Part shown: positions 46,190 to 59,331 of the stretch, in pieces | Position numbering within the stretch: the first letter of the stretch is position 1 | Layout: each line of letters opens with the position of its first letter | From: Mercenaria mercenaria | Lineage: Eukaryota; Mollusca; Bivalvia; Venerida; Veneridae | Direction: 5' to 3' | Assembly (NCBI RefSeq): GCF_021730395.1 | Contig: NC_069362.1 | Location: 86,630,001 to 86,694,000, forward strand | DNA: 64,000 nucleotides | The notes under the pieces: generated by a model | The model's database searches: none | What the model was told of the DNA's origin: nothing | What the model saw: only the letters and a program-made list of their open reading frames with translations | Program-made: the position numbers and the translations under genes

Positions 46190-47800
46190 GGTATGACTAA
46201 TTTTCCGACAAGAGAAAAAATTTCTCCGAAGGTAACCTTGACCTTAGAGCTAGGGTCTGGGTCTTGAACATGACACACTAACTCATCATAGGGAAAATTG
46301 TGACAAATAATGTTTGATGATGACAGAGTTATTGACTGGACAAGAAACATAAATTTTAGCTTTTTAATCTAAGTTTGACTTTGACTTTGAAACTAGAGAG
46401 TTTGGACTGGCGTCTGACACGTCATTTTAATATAGGGAACGTTTATGCCATGTAATTTTAAAATGTCTTCATCGACGGAATAGGTATGGAACTGACAAGA
46501 AACACTTCATGCAAACCGTTAACCTCTAAATGTGACATCGATCGTGGAGCTAGTGGTCTGGTTGTTATGTACGACACGTTTTCTCGTTTTCGGGGAATAT
46601 TTCTGCTAATTAATTTCGAAATTTCTTGATTAATGACAGAGTTACGAACCGGGTATGAAACAGACCCTTTTAACCTTTCACTTGACCTCTAAGTGTAAAC
46701 TTAATCTTGGAGCTAGGGGTCTGGGTCTTGCGTGTAATCATTTTGTGGGGTCGAATCTACGTGAGTGTTTTTTTCATGTTTATTCTTTGTGTGTGTTTGT
46801 GTGTGTGTGTTTTTTTTTCTTTTCGTTTTCATTTTCATTCCCATATTTTTGTTTCTTTCTTTGATAGTTTGTATTTGTATGGTTGCATTTATATAAAACA
46901 ACAGTATGTTTATTATTTGCATGGCTTAAATGCATGCATTTAATCAATATCATCTTTGATATAATGGTAAACTTTTCTGATCTGCCATATCGGCTTATGG
47001 TACTTCTCTGTTGTGTTGTCACATAGTTCATGAAGGAATCTAAATGTTTAGTAATACGAGAAAAAAAAATAATGTCGATGGTGAGTTTCGAACACACACG
47101 GTAAAAGATCTGTTTAACATGGACTGTATGCTTTACCACTGAGCTAATTGCAATTGGTACAAAATCTTAAAATATTTAGATTGTAACATGATTAATGACA
47201 GGGTTACGAATCGGATATGAAACAGACCCTTTTAACCTTTCACTTGATTTCTAAGTGTAAACTTGATCTTGGAGCTAGGGGTCTGGGTCTTGCGCGTAAC
47301 ACATTGTCTCCTTATGGTAAACACTTATGCCAAGTTGTTTCAAAACCCCCTCATGGATAACAGAGTTATATATCGGACACGTAAAGATCTATTATGGTAT
47401 GACTTCTTAATATGACACTGACCTTGGAGCAAGGGATCTGGGTCTTGCGCGTGACACATTGTCTGATTATAGTTACCATTTACGCCAAGATATTTCAAAA
47501 TCCCTCCATGGATAGCAGAAATATGGATCGGACATAAAAATAACCCTGTTAACACCTTGCCCTTGGAGCTAGGGTTCTCATTTTCAAGTGATAAACATTT
47601 ATGCTAAGTACTTTTAAAACCTCTTGATGAATGGCAAGGTTACGATCCGGACACAAAACAGACTGTTTGACTTCTAAGTGTGACCTTGACCTTGTAGAAA
47701 GGGGTCTGAGTGTTACACATTAAACGTCGTCTCATTAAGGTTAATATATTTATGCCAAACTATTTCAAAATTTCCTTCATGGAGGACAGAATTACAGCCC
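46190..47800 (+). repeat. Array of about 200-bp dispersed-repeat monomers
   Basis: At least five degenerate monomers with TGACCTTGGAGCTAGGGGTC, TGGGTCTTGCGCGT, ACACATTGTCTC, TTATGCCAAG and GACAGAGTTA in that order (about 46230, 46540, 47260, 47425, 47560 and 47690). The family is common in bivalves. About 400 bp (46770-47180) of unrelated sequence with a GT microsatellite and a tRNA-like segment interrupts it. Confidence 0.7.
47072..47152 (-). mobile_element. tRNA-like pol III segment (SINE head or tRNA pseudogene)
   Basis: Minus strand: A box TTAGCTCAGTGGTAAAGCA and B box GTGTTCGAAACTC, followed by a T run suited to pol III termination. The anticodon arm does not fold in the usual way. Confidence 0.4.
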
Positions 47801-47809
47801 GGACAAGAA

Positions 47810-49690
47810 TTTACAAAGTTACGGTCGGCATTAAAATCAAAGAACATACTGTAGTGTTTACAAATAAAAAGTTATTTGCTGAAACATATTTAAATGATGT
47901 AAGGATGTTATCATTAAATAAAATCCTAAAATTATTTTTTTTCTTGATATTGATATATACTTAATCACTTAATAACAACATAATATATTAGGCCCTAACA
48001 AAATCTGAAAAATCCCTCAGAAGCAACGACGACAAAACAAATAGTAAATATTGCAGACCCGATTTGACTTATAGTTGGTTTTAATTTGTACGCTAGTCAG
48101 CAGTGTACATGTATTTAGATAATTTACAACCATGCTTTGCACGGAATGAATTTGCAACCATACTTTGCACGGAATGTCATGGATCAGAGGGATAGACCGG
48201 CTGTATTCATCACTAAAACCCGGCAAACTGTATGAAATCTAAAGTGGTAGGATATTCATGGCATGGTCCCTGCTGCAACGAATGCCTATTATTACGTAAG
48301 TAAAACACAAATATGGTGATGAAATTAGAGTTGTTATCTGATTTTTCTTTCGTTTAAACATCATCACTTAGATTAGAACACTTTACATGTAACAGTACAG
48401 CTTTTTCTAAAATCTTATACAGGAAGCCTGCTACACATAAAATATGATGGTGTCATAAATTGGGATACTGTGGCAGAATGCAACATGAATAAACATTAGC
48501 TGTTCTGAATTAGTAAGATATGACTTAAATAAACTGTATGCAGCTTTACACAAACAAGCATTGCTAATAGCCAAACTTGTTGGTGTAACATGTGAGTATC
48601 TAAATTTGGATATAAATACGAGTAAGCATATCTGTAGGAAATATGACGAATTCCACCCCACCCCTTTCCCTCACACACTCACTATATTTGATAACTCTTT
48701 CATTCTGAGTGTAACTACATTGTATTATAGACCCAGATGAATTAAAAATCCATTGTGCTAAGAAAAGTTTTAGTCAAACTGTGAATAAATACATGCAGTT
48801 TAACTATAAATTGTTATATTTTTTATAGTCGTGTTCTTTCCCGAATATCTTTAGGCAATTTAGCTTTAACTGTTGCAAAAAATCTACTTCCTTTCTATAT
48901 TGTATTTACAATTTTGGCTTTACTATGTCTTGAAATGTCGACTAACTGATGAGTCTATGGAGTTGAATATACAAAAGAAAATGTCTTTAGTACTGTGTGA
49001 AATTCCAGAGATTAGGCAAAGTTCTACTACACATGCTGATATGTATAAATATTGACATTTCTAGTTAAAATACCGAGTTTTACATTGGTACTTTACGTTA
49101 TTTAACGTTATTCCATTGGTCATATTTTGTGATCGTACTTCATTAAGCTTGGTCCAGTTAATGTTGAACCTTTTCTACACTTCCAAAGGATGTGATTGAC
49201 ATACCAACTGACTACCAAGTTATTTATAAATAATTTACTATATGTATCAAAACCTGAAAACCATTAATGCAAGAAAAGCAAGGGAAATACATTTATCTTT
49301 CTACTTATGTAGAACATTATCTTTAGAAATTTTCACAATAAACTTATTGAATAACACATTACATTGCACAGAAATGTAAAAGTTTTATTCAGTAATGTTT
49401 TATTTTGACGATCGAACTGTTCATCAAGTACAGTTTACAAATCACTTCACCATAGTCCCTGAGGGTTCGAGACCTGCTTTTGTCATCCAGCTTGCTTGCG
49501 GAAGGTCAGTGGTTCTACCAGGTGCCGACTTATGCCCGAAATAATGTCCAGAATGTCACATTAGTCTTCCCCAACAATTACAAATAGAAAGTTGCCATAT
49601 ATCCTGCACTGTGTCAATGTGATGTAAACCTTTAAACATATATGATACAAAAGATCGTCTTCAAGAACTGGGTCATGGAGCTTTGTTTTG
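47810..49690. other. Intergenic DNA, no gene recognised
   Basis: AT-rich. Short frames here resemble nothing I know. A small direct repeat (TTTGCACGGAATG) occurs twice at about 48133 and 48161. Confidence 0.45.
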
Positions 49691-49699
49691 TTTAAGGGT

Positions 49700-49960
49700 T
49701 TATATCCCACCAAAACAATGTAGGGATATGGCAATTTTTCAGCTTTGAATGGTTAATGAAGGCCTGCAGGCGCCCGCCATTATAGGCCATGATGGACAGA
49801 TGCCTGGGTAGAACCAATAATCTTCCGTCAACTAGTTGCATTGCTAACTCGCTTGAAAGAATGTTACGTGAACCCCACACAGAAGTTGGATTTGAAAGTC
49901 AACGCCCAGCTTTGAATGGCCCTAAAGGCACTCAGTCATGTATTGCTCTGAGAGTGCCGC
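49700..49960. repeat. Possible dispersed repeat with TTTGAATGG direct repeats
   Basis: A GC-richer island in AT-rich DNA. AGCTTTGAATGG occurs at both ends (49741 and 49909). Not coding by appearance; family unknown. Confidence 0.3.
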
Positions 49961-50824
49961 CATTTGATAAAAGTATAACATCACAAAATGAACATTTGAT
50001 AATAACAGCAATAATGTATCTTAAAATTACTTCCCAGTATTCCCTATTTATTTTATTCAAGTTAAAAGTTTTAGAATAAAGCATTGTATACCATAACTGC
50101 AGCTGATTTATTTAGCTCCAAAATGGAAAATAAATAGGTACAATGCTAATGTTCATCCTAAAATATCTTGATATATCGCTCACATTTTGTAATTATCTCC
50201 CTTTTTGTTAAACCAAAAAGATAAATATTGATAATAACACACAAAGTTTACCTCGACTTATTTAATGTAGTAAATTCAATCGCTTCACTTACAATTGAAT
50301 AATTTCAATACTATAGGATGCTAAGAAGCAAATGCACATTTTGGCTTTTTACCTCCCTTTGCTTTGTCTTTATCATATTATCGATATGCTTTGAATTGTA
50401 AAGTTTAACTTTAAAGACATACGATTATTATTATTATTTACCAGATTTTTATAGCGCTCTTTTCATCTATAAAATAAACGTTCAAAAGCGCCAGATATCG
50501 TTGATTAAGACATATTTTGTATAAAGGAATGTTTTTGTTCATGTCATATCTGTAATTTGAAGATAGGGCAAATTATACTAAATTTATAAAATTATATGAG
50601 ATTTATCTTCCTTTTCCTTAAGCACAAATAACTCCATTTTAAAACACAAGATATATTTAAATGATCTATTCAAACTTGTTTAATGCACTCTAGCATTTAT
50701 GTAACATACAAAGTGCATACAGTGCTTTTAGAGAAATTAAATTGGTAAGAAAATGGAAAATAGAATTATTTGAGGCGGCTATTTTGAAATAAAGATGGCC
50801 GCCAAAATATTGATGATAAAAACT

Positions 50825-52060
50825 GTTACCAATGGATTTTGAGAGGCTGGGTGTATACTTCTTTAAAAATGGAAGTTGGCATAGAACACAAAAATGCATA
50901 GCAGAGCATGCGTCTAAGGCTATGCATAAATTGTTTACAATTTTTAATAGTTACGAATTTTCAATGAGCGAAAAATGTATATTGTTTGATTCATTAGTTG
51001 CTACTGTTCTTAACTACTGCTCTGAAATTTGGGGTATGAATGATGGGAAAGACATTGAAATTATTCACACCAAGTTTTGTCGTAAACTTTTGTGCGTTAA
51101 TAAATCAACCAACTTGATTGGTCTGTATGGAGAACTAGGAAGAGTTCCCATGATAATATATAGAAAGATAAATATGGTACGCTACTGGTTTCGTTTACTG
51201 AATTCGAATGAAAACTCATTACAAAAAAGAATTTATCATATGCTGCGTAACGATGCGAATAATAATATTACATATAATAATTCAAACTGGGCGTTTCAAA
51301 TAAAGATATTGTTAGAAAACCTGGGATTGTCGGATATATGGATAAGTCAAGATAGTAACAGTATTTCTTTTTCTACTATAAAACAGAGATTATTAGACAA
51401 TTATTATCAAACTTGGTATGCTAGCATTAACAATTCTCAACGATTACTCTCTTACAGTAGATTTAAACATTCATTGAATCCTGAAAAGTACTTAAATATA
51501 ATTGAAGATAAAAAGTTTCGAATTGCTCTTAGTAGATTTAGGTTATCGTCACATAATTTGGAAATAGAAAGAGGTAGATATAACAACACGGATCGAAATG
51601 ATAGAAAATGTAAATTTTGTAATCTTAACTCTTTAGAAAATGAATATCACTTTCTTCTTGTATGTCCGTTATATATAGAATTACGAAGAAAATATTTAAA
51701 ACCATATTATTGTAGATGGCCCACTCTAAATAAATTTGATAATTTGATGTCTACGGAAAATAGAAAGGAATTACTAAATCTCTCAAAATTTATTTATTTT
51801 GCGAATAAACTAAGACAAGATATTGAAAGTTAGTTTCATTTTAGAAGCAACACCATTTTTCCATCTAACATAGTTATTGTATGTTAGAATGTTCTGGATG
51901 TAATAATAATAATCTTGCAAAGCTTCTCTCAGTATCTGTATTATTATATTAAATGTTAAATATGTCTCGCTACATGTCAACTCTGTTTAGGCTAGAAGCA
52001 TTTATAAAAATGCTTAATTGCTGAATAAATGTTGTTGTTGTTGTTGTTGTTGTTGTTTAA
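50825..52060 (+). mobile_element. 5'-truncated LINE with intact C-terminal frame and (GTT)n tail
   Basis: The open frame 50832-51833 (333 aa) is the C-terminal part of a non-LTR retrotransposon polyprotein, after the reverse-transcriptase palm: LGVYFFKNGSWHRTQKCIAE, FDSLVATVLNYCSEIWG, KFCRKLLCVNKSTNLIGLYG and GELGRVP, then a CCHC-like knuckle CKFCNLNSLENEYHFLLVC. The 3' end is AATAAATGTTGTTGTTG with a GTT tail at 52031-52057. The endonuclease and the catalytic RT motifs are missing, so this is a dead copy. The open frame suggests recent insertion. Clade not assigned. Confidence 0.85.
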
Positions 52061-52225
52061 ACTTTCAAACAAAATAAACAACTTCGTAAAATATAGCAAA
52101 ACTAAAATCACAAACTCATATTTTCGGACAGTTCGGCACAGACTATAATTTCTCATTGCCAGTCCAATTTATCATAATGCTTTGTAAAAAGTAGAGCTAG
52201 TAAAAAAAGCAAATGTCAGGATAGC

Positions 52226-52285
52226 AAAAAGAAAAGAAAAAAAAAAGAAAGAGAGAGAGAAAAAAAAAAAAAGAAAAAGAAAACG
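52226..52285. repeat. A/G-rich low-complexity tract
   Basis: (A)nG and GA runs at the position where unit 1 carries the 19-bp minisatellite. Confidence 0.85.
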
Positions 52286-54759
52286 CAGGATTACTGTAGC
52301 TATATTTACAACAACAGTGTCGATATATTTTATGAAGCATTGTCGTGGACGGAAACGTCGATCGGAGGTGTTGTGTTAGTTATTCCTCCAGTTTATTTTT
52401 TCGGCGTAGCTGTATAACATGGATTTTGACCTACATTCTGTAGTAATCGGGGCACGAAACAGGTGCGCGCCGAAAAGATAAACCATTTATTTCTGACTGT
52501 TAAATAAAATTGAATACCAGAAAGCACATATTAAACAAGGGATTTTTAGTAATCTTAACGCCCAAAACTAAAATGATTTATTCCAACTTTATAATCTGTA
52601 GTAATTTATCATCGCAAGATAAATCAAAGGTAAACTTAATCCCCGTTGCGTACATCGCTTACAGATGAATGTGTGGCTGGTTGTAACTGTAGAGCCAGAG
52701 TGTACCTGTTGTTGTTGTTTTTTTGTCACTGTACGGGCTTTTACACATCCGTAAAATTTATGTTCTTTGTGAAAATAAAGCGGAAAAGTTAACAATTATA
52801 TGTTATAATTTCACGAAACTGAGTTATTCCTAACACTATTTGACACCGAGGTCGTTCTCCACTGGGCTTCCATTTGGTAAGTGCAGGCGAAAACAATAAA
52901 AACACCAACGTTGGCCAATAGGTCAGCTGAAAAATCTTAAATTTAATGAAAATAATGACTATGCAAACAACAACAATGTGCAAATTGAATTCCATCATAA
53001 ATATAAGTATTTACCTATTACTTTACCCAAATAAAAAAGATTTCAACAGTTACTGGAGATATTATGCTATTGTGTTAATTATGGGGCATTCTGACCCAAC
53101 ACGAAATTATTTTAAAATCATCAGCACAGGACGTCAAATCATTTCGACCTTCTATCACTGAAAGGATACCTACTGATCATTTACATTTGTGGCTTAGTTG
53201 AAATATTTGCAGATGAATAATGTGTTCATACATGCATATCCGATTTTTTTTCTGTCTGTACATTCTGTTTAATTCTGATTATTCCATGCGCCAAACAGCA
53301 TTACCTCTACACCGTTTGTCTTTTTAAACGGGCATTTCTTGTTTAGCATGACATTGCATGGATCTTTGTTTTGTTTTGTTTACTAGAATTAAGAGAGGAC
53401 TTTAGCACAGTGTGTTTTAATATATTTTCTTCGCACATAATAGAAAAAAAAAAAAGAAATGCAATTCGAAGTCAGAGATCAGACCTAGGTTTTCAAACAT
53501 CTTTCTTCTGGCGCAGTATGTAAAATTCTTAGACAAAAGAAGAAAAAGAAATATAATTGAAGAAAAATATTCTTCTACCAGAAACACAATATATTACAAA
53601 GAAATGTATTTTATCCAAATTACATTACTATTTCATTTTATAAACCCTTTCCTTGTCTCTCTACCTGTCTCACCTGTGTCTTTAGATATATTTCCTGCGA
53701 GAACGTGATCTCATTATGATTATATGACGCTACTTATGACACTTACTGGCAGTAGTAATCAAAAAGATAGATCCTTTCAATTATTCCAAATTAATTTATT
53801 ACCATATAAAGTAAGATTTGATATGATAAATGCTAAATATATTTTCTGAATTATTCAGTGTGTTACATACGAATCCATGCTAATCACATAGTCACCGATT
53901 CCATGCATTTTTCGCAAGAAAGACACAATAGAAAATCGGAACACTGTATGAATTATGTTTTGAATAACATTATGATGTATGAAGTTATTTTCTCCACAAA
54001 CCCGTTCAATGATTTAACATAGGCCATAATTTACGTAATGAAACGCGATACGTTACCAACGTACCTAGCTGCTAAACCTTGTATTGTCCTTAGACCTTGA
54101 ACAACATTACTTTACGGCTTTACGAATCGTACATAAATACTACAGATTCCGGTCAGCATCCTAAGCTTCGTGTAATAGCCACGAGAAATTTCAGTAATTC
54201 AGTCGAAAGCTCCAATATGTATTCAAAAGTTTACTCGTGCCGTATGAAATATATAACCCATGTCGTGTTGTCGAATGCGAAAAGACTTTCTGTTGTCGTA
54301 TGTGAAGAAACATTGGGCATCCCAGTGATTTTAATTCTAGAAATCCCATATGCTAAACTTAATTTTTAAACTCCCACCTCGATTCATTTTTGTTGAGCGC
54401 CAGGCTGAAGCCTATTTTGTCCAATTTATAACTGCTATCTGCATTAACAATTCTTAAACAAGTGGTTGAAATATTGCTATATAGTTATGCAATTCTTTAT
54501 GATACATCTGTCTCAGGCTTTGTGTTTCTTTTCTTTGATAGTAAGTACACAGGCAAAATATACCAATTATGTATACAGTATAGAAAGGGCATCAGTAAAG
54601 ATTTCTTATTATCGAATTGCTTAATTATTCATTTTCACCAGAATGATGAAGAAGCGAACACTGTCTGTAGGAATCGATTACTACTGTCATTTTATACTTG
54701 CTTTGTCAGAAAGTACACACTAGATCTTCGTACATTACTGTTCTGGATACGATATTTTT

Positions 54760-54832
54760 CTTGTAATAAGGTACAGCGCTCCTTTGCTACTGATGAAACA
54801 TAAGCTGCCAAGGAAGTAAGCACGGCAGAAGG
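54760..54832 (+). other. Predicted untranslated first exon of GalT copy 2 (donor end)
   Basis: Ends GGCAGAAG|GTAAGG, a better donor than its unit 1 counterpart at 17971. The predicted intron is 54833-57967 (3.1 kb). The 5' edge is not determined. Confidence 0.4.
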
Positions 54833-56409
54833 TAAGGCTTTTAGCCTATATATTTCAAAAGTTGATTTTCTTCTACATTTTGTTTCTTCATAAGTTATGA
54901 AACAAGTGTAACCGAACGTTTTCTTTGTAAAAATGCATCACTATTTGTATTAATATAACAGTGTTTGTCATATCATATATAATATAGTAGATCATGGGGT
55001 CCATTCAATAGATATGTAATAGAGTTCCGCTTAAACCGGTGCTATGGGACGTGAGAGGTGTTGCATATTTTATTACCTCTCATGAACAGACTCAGTCAAA
55101 CAGAGTTTGCTAGCATTCTTTTTTGGTTGCATGTTATGCTTCCGAGGGATCATTTTACAGATTTTATTTACTATCACAACAGCAATCTTTAAGTGCCGTG
55201 TGGCGGTTGTAAAAAGTATCCCCGTACTTGGATTCAGTGTTGTTATATTTTCTGGTCCTTTGGGAGTCTTTCGCCCTTATCCAATGTCCTGGGAATGTAT
55301 TCGTACAGACGTACATTATGAAATATTCCGTTGAGAATATTTTTCCAGTGAAACACTGAACACTCCTTGTTCAATCTGAATCACTGTGTTTTGCAAAATA
55401 GAAGAACAGAGGGACTCCAGCAAGCCCGTGTCAGCTTTGCCATCGGCATCATATATATGATGTATACATGTATGTAATAAATATATATGGAGTTAAGAAA
55501 AGTATGTTTTTATATATGTGAAAATTGATATAGTAAAGTGTCTGATCCGACACTTCATATTTTTTGTCAAAAAAACTTTTTTCAAATCTTTAAATATGTG
55601 AATGACTAGGATGTAAGTACTAAAAGTGAAACAATATATGGTTATGAACAGGGTTAATGAAGTTTAGTACGCTGGTATCACTTGAAATATCATAGCATAC
55701 AGGGTTAATAAAATTTAATGCGTTGATGTCATATATTGTGGTAATCGAATGTAAAAAAAAATATTCAGTTTCATGAAGTATAATTGGAGGATCGAGGTTT
55801 CAAAACATATGAGAAAAGGAATTCGGTGCCACAACGTTGAGATTATTTCTCATATTTCATATTTTCTAAAAGTGTAATCTTTGTTTTATTACAAACAAAA
55901 GAATTTAGATTTTTTTGCTATATTATGTAACAGAATAGTGTGAATAGAGACTGCTGTTCATAGAACCTGTTTAGAATTATAAACCGTGTAATCTGAGTAA
56001 GTTTTTACTTATAGCACATTTAACTCTGGAATTCTGATTTTTAACAATGAAATATAATAAAGAATGATCATACCAGTTAAGTTTACATGTAAATGGTATG
56101 ATGGTATGTGATATCGGCACTCTATGGTGATGTTTTATACGTATTATAAATTATGTATGGTGAACAAAGAGTATTTAATTAAAGTTAATACATGAAAGGC
56201 GGATAATTACGACTGTGATTGAAGTGCTGAAGAAATATGAGATGAAATGAGTATCAAAGTGTTGTATTTGAGGATTGTACCATTTTTTTGTGTGCAAGGA
56301 TGCACGATTAACTTTACAAAAATAAATAAATGCACATAATGAAATGAAAATTTTGAGGCACGAATGTTTAATGCACTGATTTCAGGTCAAACACACGCAC
56401 AAACAAACA

Positions 56410-56900
56410 TTTTTTCAGTTATAAATTTCTTGTGCGGTGGATCACGTGATCATATTTGCAAAAGAAACAACAACCAATTTTTAGTAACAAATAGTCAAGT
56501 AATTAAAAACATACGACTTTTCAGTTACAAGTTTCTTATGTAATGATCCTCATGATCACATCAGTAAATAACCATGTTTCAGTTACCAATTTTGGTGCAA
56601 TGACGCAATTGGTCATTTTTGCAACAAAAAGAAAACAACAACCAACTGTCAAATTTACACAATAAAAGAATAAATTTCTTTTGCATGGTGTATGTAATCA
56701 AACTTTCAAATAACAAACTTTCAACGTGTTCAGATTTGCCACAGAAAATGCAACCAACGATTTTTCAATTACAAAATTGTTGATCATATTTGCAAAGTTC
56801 TTGTGCATTGATCCTCATGATCATATTTCCAGAAGGAAAACAACAGTTAAAGATCATGTAATCATAATTTCAATAAACAGATTTTTCAGTTATAAATAAT
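56410..56900. repeat. Degenerate about 100-bp tandem repeat in the GalT copy 2 intron
   Basis: Recurring blocks TTTTCAGTTA(T/C)AA, TTCTTGTGC, GATC(C)TCATGATCATATTT and AACAACAACCAA. Four or five worn units. Not evident in the intron of copy 1. Confidence 0.5.
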
Positions 56901-58008
56901 AAATACTTTTGTGTTCTAGTTTTGCATTCCGGTGACATGTTCCAGTGTAGAACTGTCAAAGTTGATATTTTTGCAAAACGTCTCCCTCCTCTACCATAAG
57001 AATTGAGAATAAAGGCGTGACAAGTTAATGACAAATTATTTGAAGGACAAGGTCACCACGGCATATGGCTGTAATTCTGCTGAAAGGACTTTAGAACGTG
57101 ACCTCTAAAGGAGTTATTCGCCGTGGTGCCACCTCGATTCAAGGGCAATAACTTACTGAAAAAAATGTGTGGAAATATCATATTATAGAGACCAGTATAT
57201 ATTAACGGTTAATAGAAGAAACAAATCATCACAATACATACGTAACGTATTTTGGCAATGCAGTTCAAGTATGTCAATTGTCCAACACATTTTGGTAGAG
57301 AATACCACAACTAAGTCGATTATTGGTATCCAGTGCCAAAATCCGACCGCATTTTGCTTTGCGGTGTAACGTATGTATATGACATTTTTTCTGCCCATTT
57401 GAAAACGACTCTTTATACTATCAGCCTATGTCGGTAACCTTCCCATGTACATTTACATTTTGTAGCAACATTGTATACAGAAAATGGCATTACAGAAATC
57501 AGAATGCAGTGCCTAATTCTTTCAATGCCCGCCAGTTAGGGCATCTTTTGAGAAAAGGCATTGACCCAAACGTGTGTAGAAGTCTGTATTTCTTCCTTTA
57601 CCCTTGTTTTCATCCTGCATCCCTGTAGATGATCATGTTTGGTCTGTCCAAAGTCAAAAACTTTGTTTCACATAGTTTATAGTGGCCTTGTATGACGATA
57701 TATTTTACCGGTTTACATTAAAACAACCCGTGCATGAACAATACTGCACAATATCTCTGAAGAATGACATGCAAGGTTTACATGACAAGAATTAGTTGTT
57801 TTACAAACCATGATATTACTAAAACTAGATGTTGTGATAGTGTGGCGCCGTAAGGAAGTAGCCACCTTTTGTTAAAAAAAAACATACAAATTCGGACAAA
57901 AGTGGTACAAGTGAAAATGCATGCAAACATAATTTTTCAAACACCTACTCATTTTGGTTAATTTCAGGTCACTAGAAGATGCGATGCCGATCAAGCACAG
58001 GAGAAACA

Positions 58009-59331
58009 ATGAGAAGAACCATCCGTCTGTCCGTGTATATCACGCTTGTTTGGACAGTATATGTTGTCTTATTTCTGGTAATAAGTTTTCCTGAAGCCTT
58101 CGACGAACACAAGAGTAGTCATGGTTACATTCGATCTGCTTTGGTTTTCCGGAAACAACGTCCAAATATTACTTTACCTACCCGGAAAGGCAACAGCCCC
58201 AGTCAGGCATGGCTCAGAAATTTTCACTCTAAAAAAGGAAACCTAACCGCTTTAGAGGCTGAGCAACTGGATACTGTTGATACAAACGTAGATTATGTCG
58301 TCACAGAGACGGGAAAGGTTAAGGTATTAGTTGTTAATAGAACAATCAAAGCTGCGGGAAAGAAACCAGAAAAGGGAAAGGATACATACAACGAAAACTT
58401 GATTCAAACGTTACGTCTTAGGCGTGAAGACAATGAAAGGCGGTACTACACTCCGCGGAAAACTAAAGTCAATCCGATAGATCATGAGTTTATTATAAAC
58501 GGTGCTCAGATTTGTACAACAGATGCAAAATACATGACTATACTTGTCGCAATTCCATCCATTCCAAGTCATTATTTTATCAGGGATGCTATACGTAAAA
58601 CGTATGGTTCATACTCTAAAAAGTCATTTCTGATAGAACATTCCGCCATTGAAGTGACTGTCAGATTAATGTTTCTTGTTGGAAAGGACGGTGATATTAA
58701 TACGGACAGAATTGTTCGGAACGAGAGTAGGGTATATGGTGATATCGTGCTTGCAGATTTTGTAGAATCATATAGAAACTTGACAAGAAAAATGTTAATA
58801 GCCTTGAAATGGGTATCTATTTATTGTAGTGATGTTGATTTCGTAATGAAAGTGGATGAGGATGTGTTTGTAAACATTCCACAACTTGCCAAAAACCTCC
58901 ACAGGCGGCCTTATGGTATTAAAGGTTCCGTGTACGGATATATAAACGTTCACTTATCTGTCCGCAGGAAAGGGAAGTGGGGGATATCAAAAGATGAATT
59001 CCCTTTAACACATTATCCTAACTATGCATCGGGAAACTCTTACGTTATTTCTGGTAATATAATACCCCGGATGTACATGATATCTGAATATTTACCTTAC
59101 ATGCCAATAGAGGACGCATTCATCACTGGGTGTCTAGCGCGGATAGTCGAAGCTAAGGTTGTATCTGTACCAGGGTTCACCTACTGGTTTGATCCAGAAC
59201 CGAACCCTTGTCAGTTCGTCAGAGACAAAAGAATATCAGCTACCCACGTTACCACTACTGTTATGGAGAAACTTTGGAAAGCATGCAATTCTTATTCAGA
59301 AACATGTGTAAAATACAATTTTACAAAATAA
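58009..59331 (+). CDS. GT31 beta-1,3-galactosyltransferase-like protein, copy 2 (440 aa)
   Basis: Paralogue of the gene at 20031, same length, with all GT31 motifs intact (RDAIRKTYG, DxD as VDEDVF, SGNSYVISG, EDAF) and the same signal anchor at residues 7-28. I count 17 substitutions; ten fall in the first 77 residues (anchor and stem: C18Y, T36S, S41I, L47F, R50Q, T60K, L66Q, P74S, A76K, R77G) and seven, mostly mild, in the rest. The upstream ATG at 57979 is in frame here and would add ten residues (MRCRSSTGET). In copy 1 the same frame has a stop, so I take 58009 as the shared start. The acceptor is TTAATTTCAG, ending at 57967. Likely Golgi lumenal enzyme; substrate unknown. Confidence 0.92.
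   Translation: MRRTIRLSVYITLVWTVYVVLFLVISFPEAFDEHKSSHGYIRSALVFRKQRPNITLPTRKGNSPSQAWLRNFHSKKGNLTALEAEQLDTVDTNVDYVVTETGKVKVLVVNRTIKAAGKKPEKGKDTYNENLIQTLRLRREDNERRYYTPRKTKVNPIDHEFIINGAQICTTDAKYMTILVAIPSIPSHYFIRDAIRKTYGSYSKKSFLIEHSAIEVTVRLMFLVGKDGDINTDRIVRNESRVYGDIVLADFVESYRNLTRKMLIALKWVSIYCSDVDFVMKVDEDVFVNIPQLAKNLHRRPYGIKGSVYGYINVHLSVRRKGKWGISKDEFPLTHYPNYASGNSYVISGNIIPRMYMISEYLPYMPIEDAFITGCLARIVEAKVVSVPGFTYWFDPEPNPCQFVRDKRISATHVTTTVMEKLWKACNSYSETCVKYNFTK

Noticed and set aside
57979-58008. Ten-codon N-terminal extension of GalT copy 2
   Set aside because: The same frame in copy 1 has a stop, and the extension would put polar residues before a standard signal anchor. The shared ATG at 58009 is the better start.
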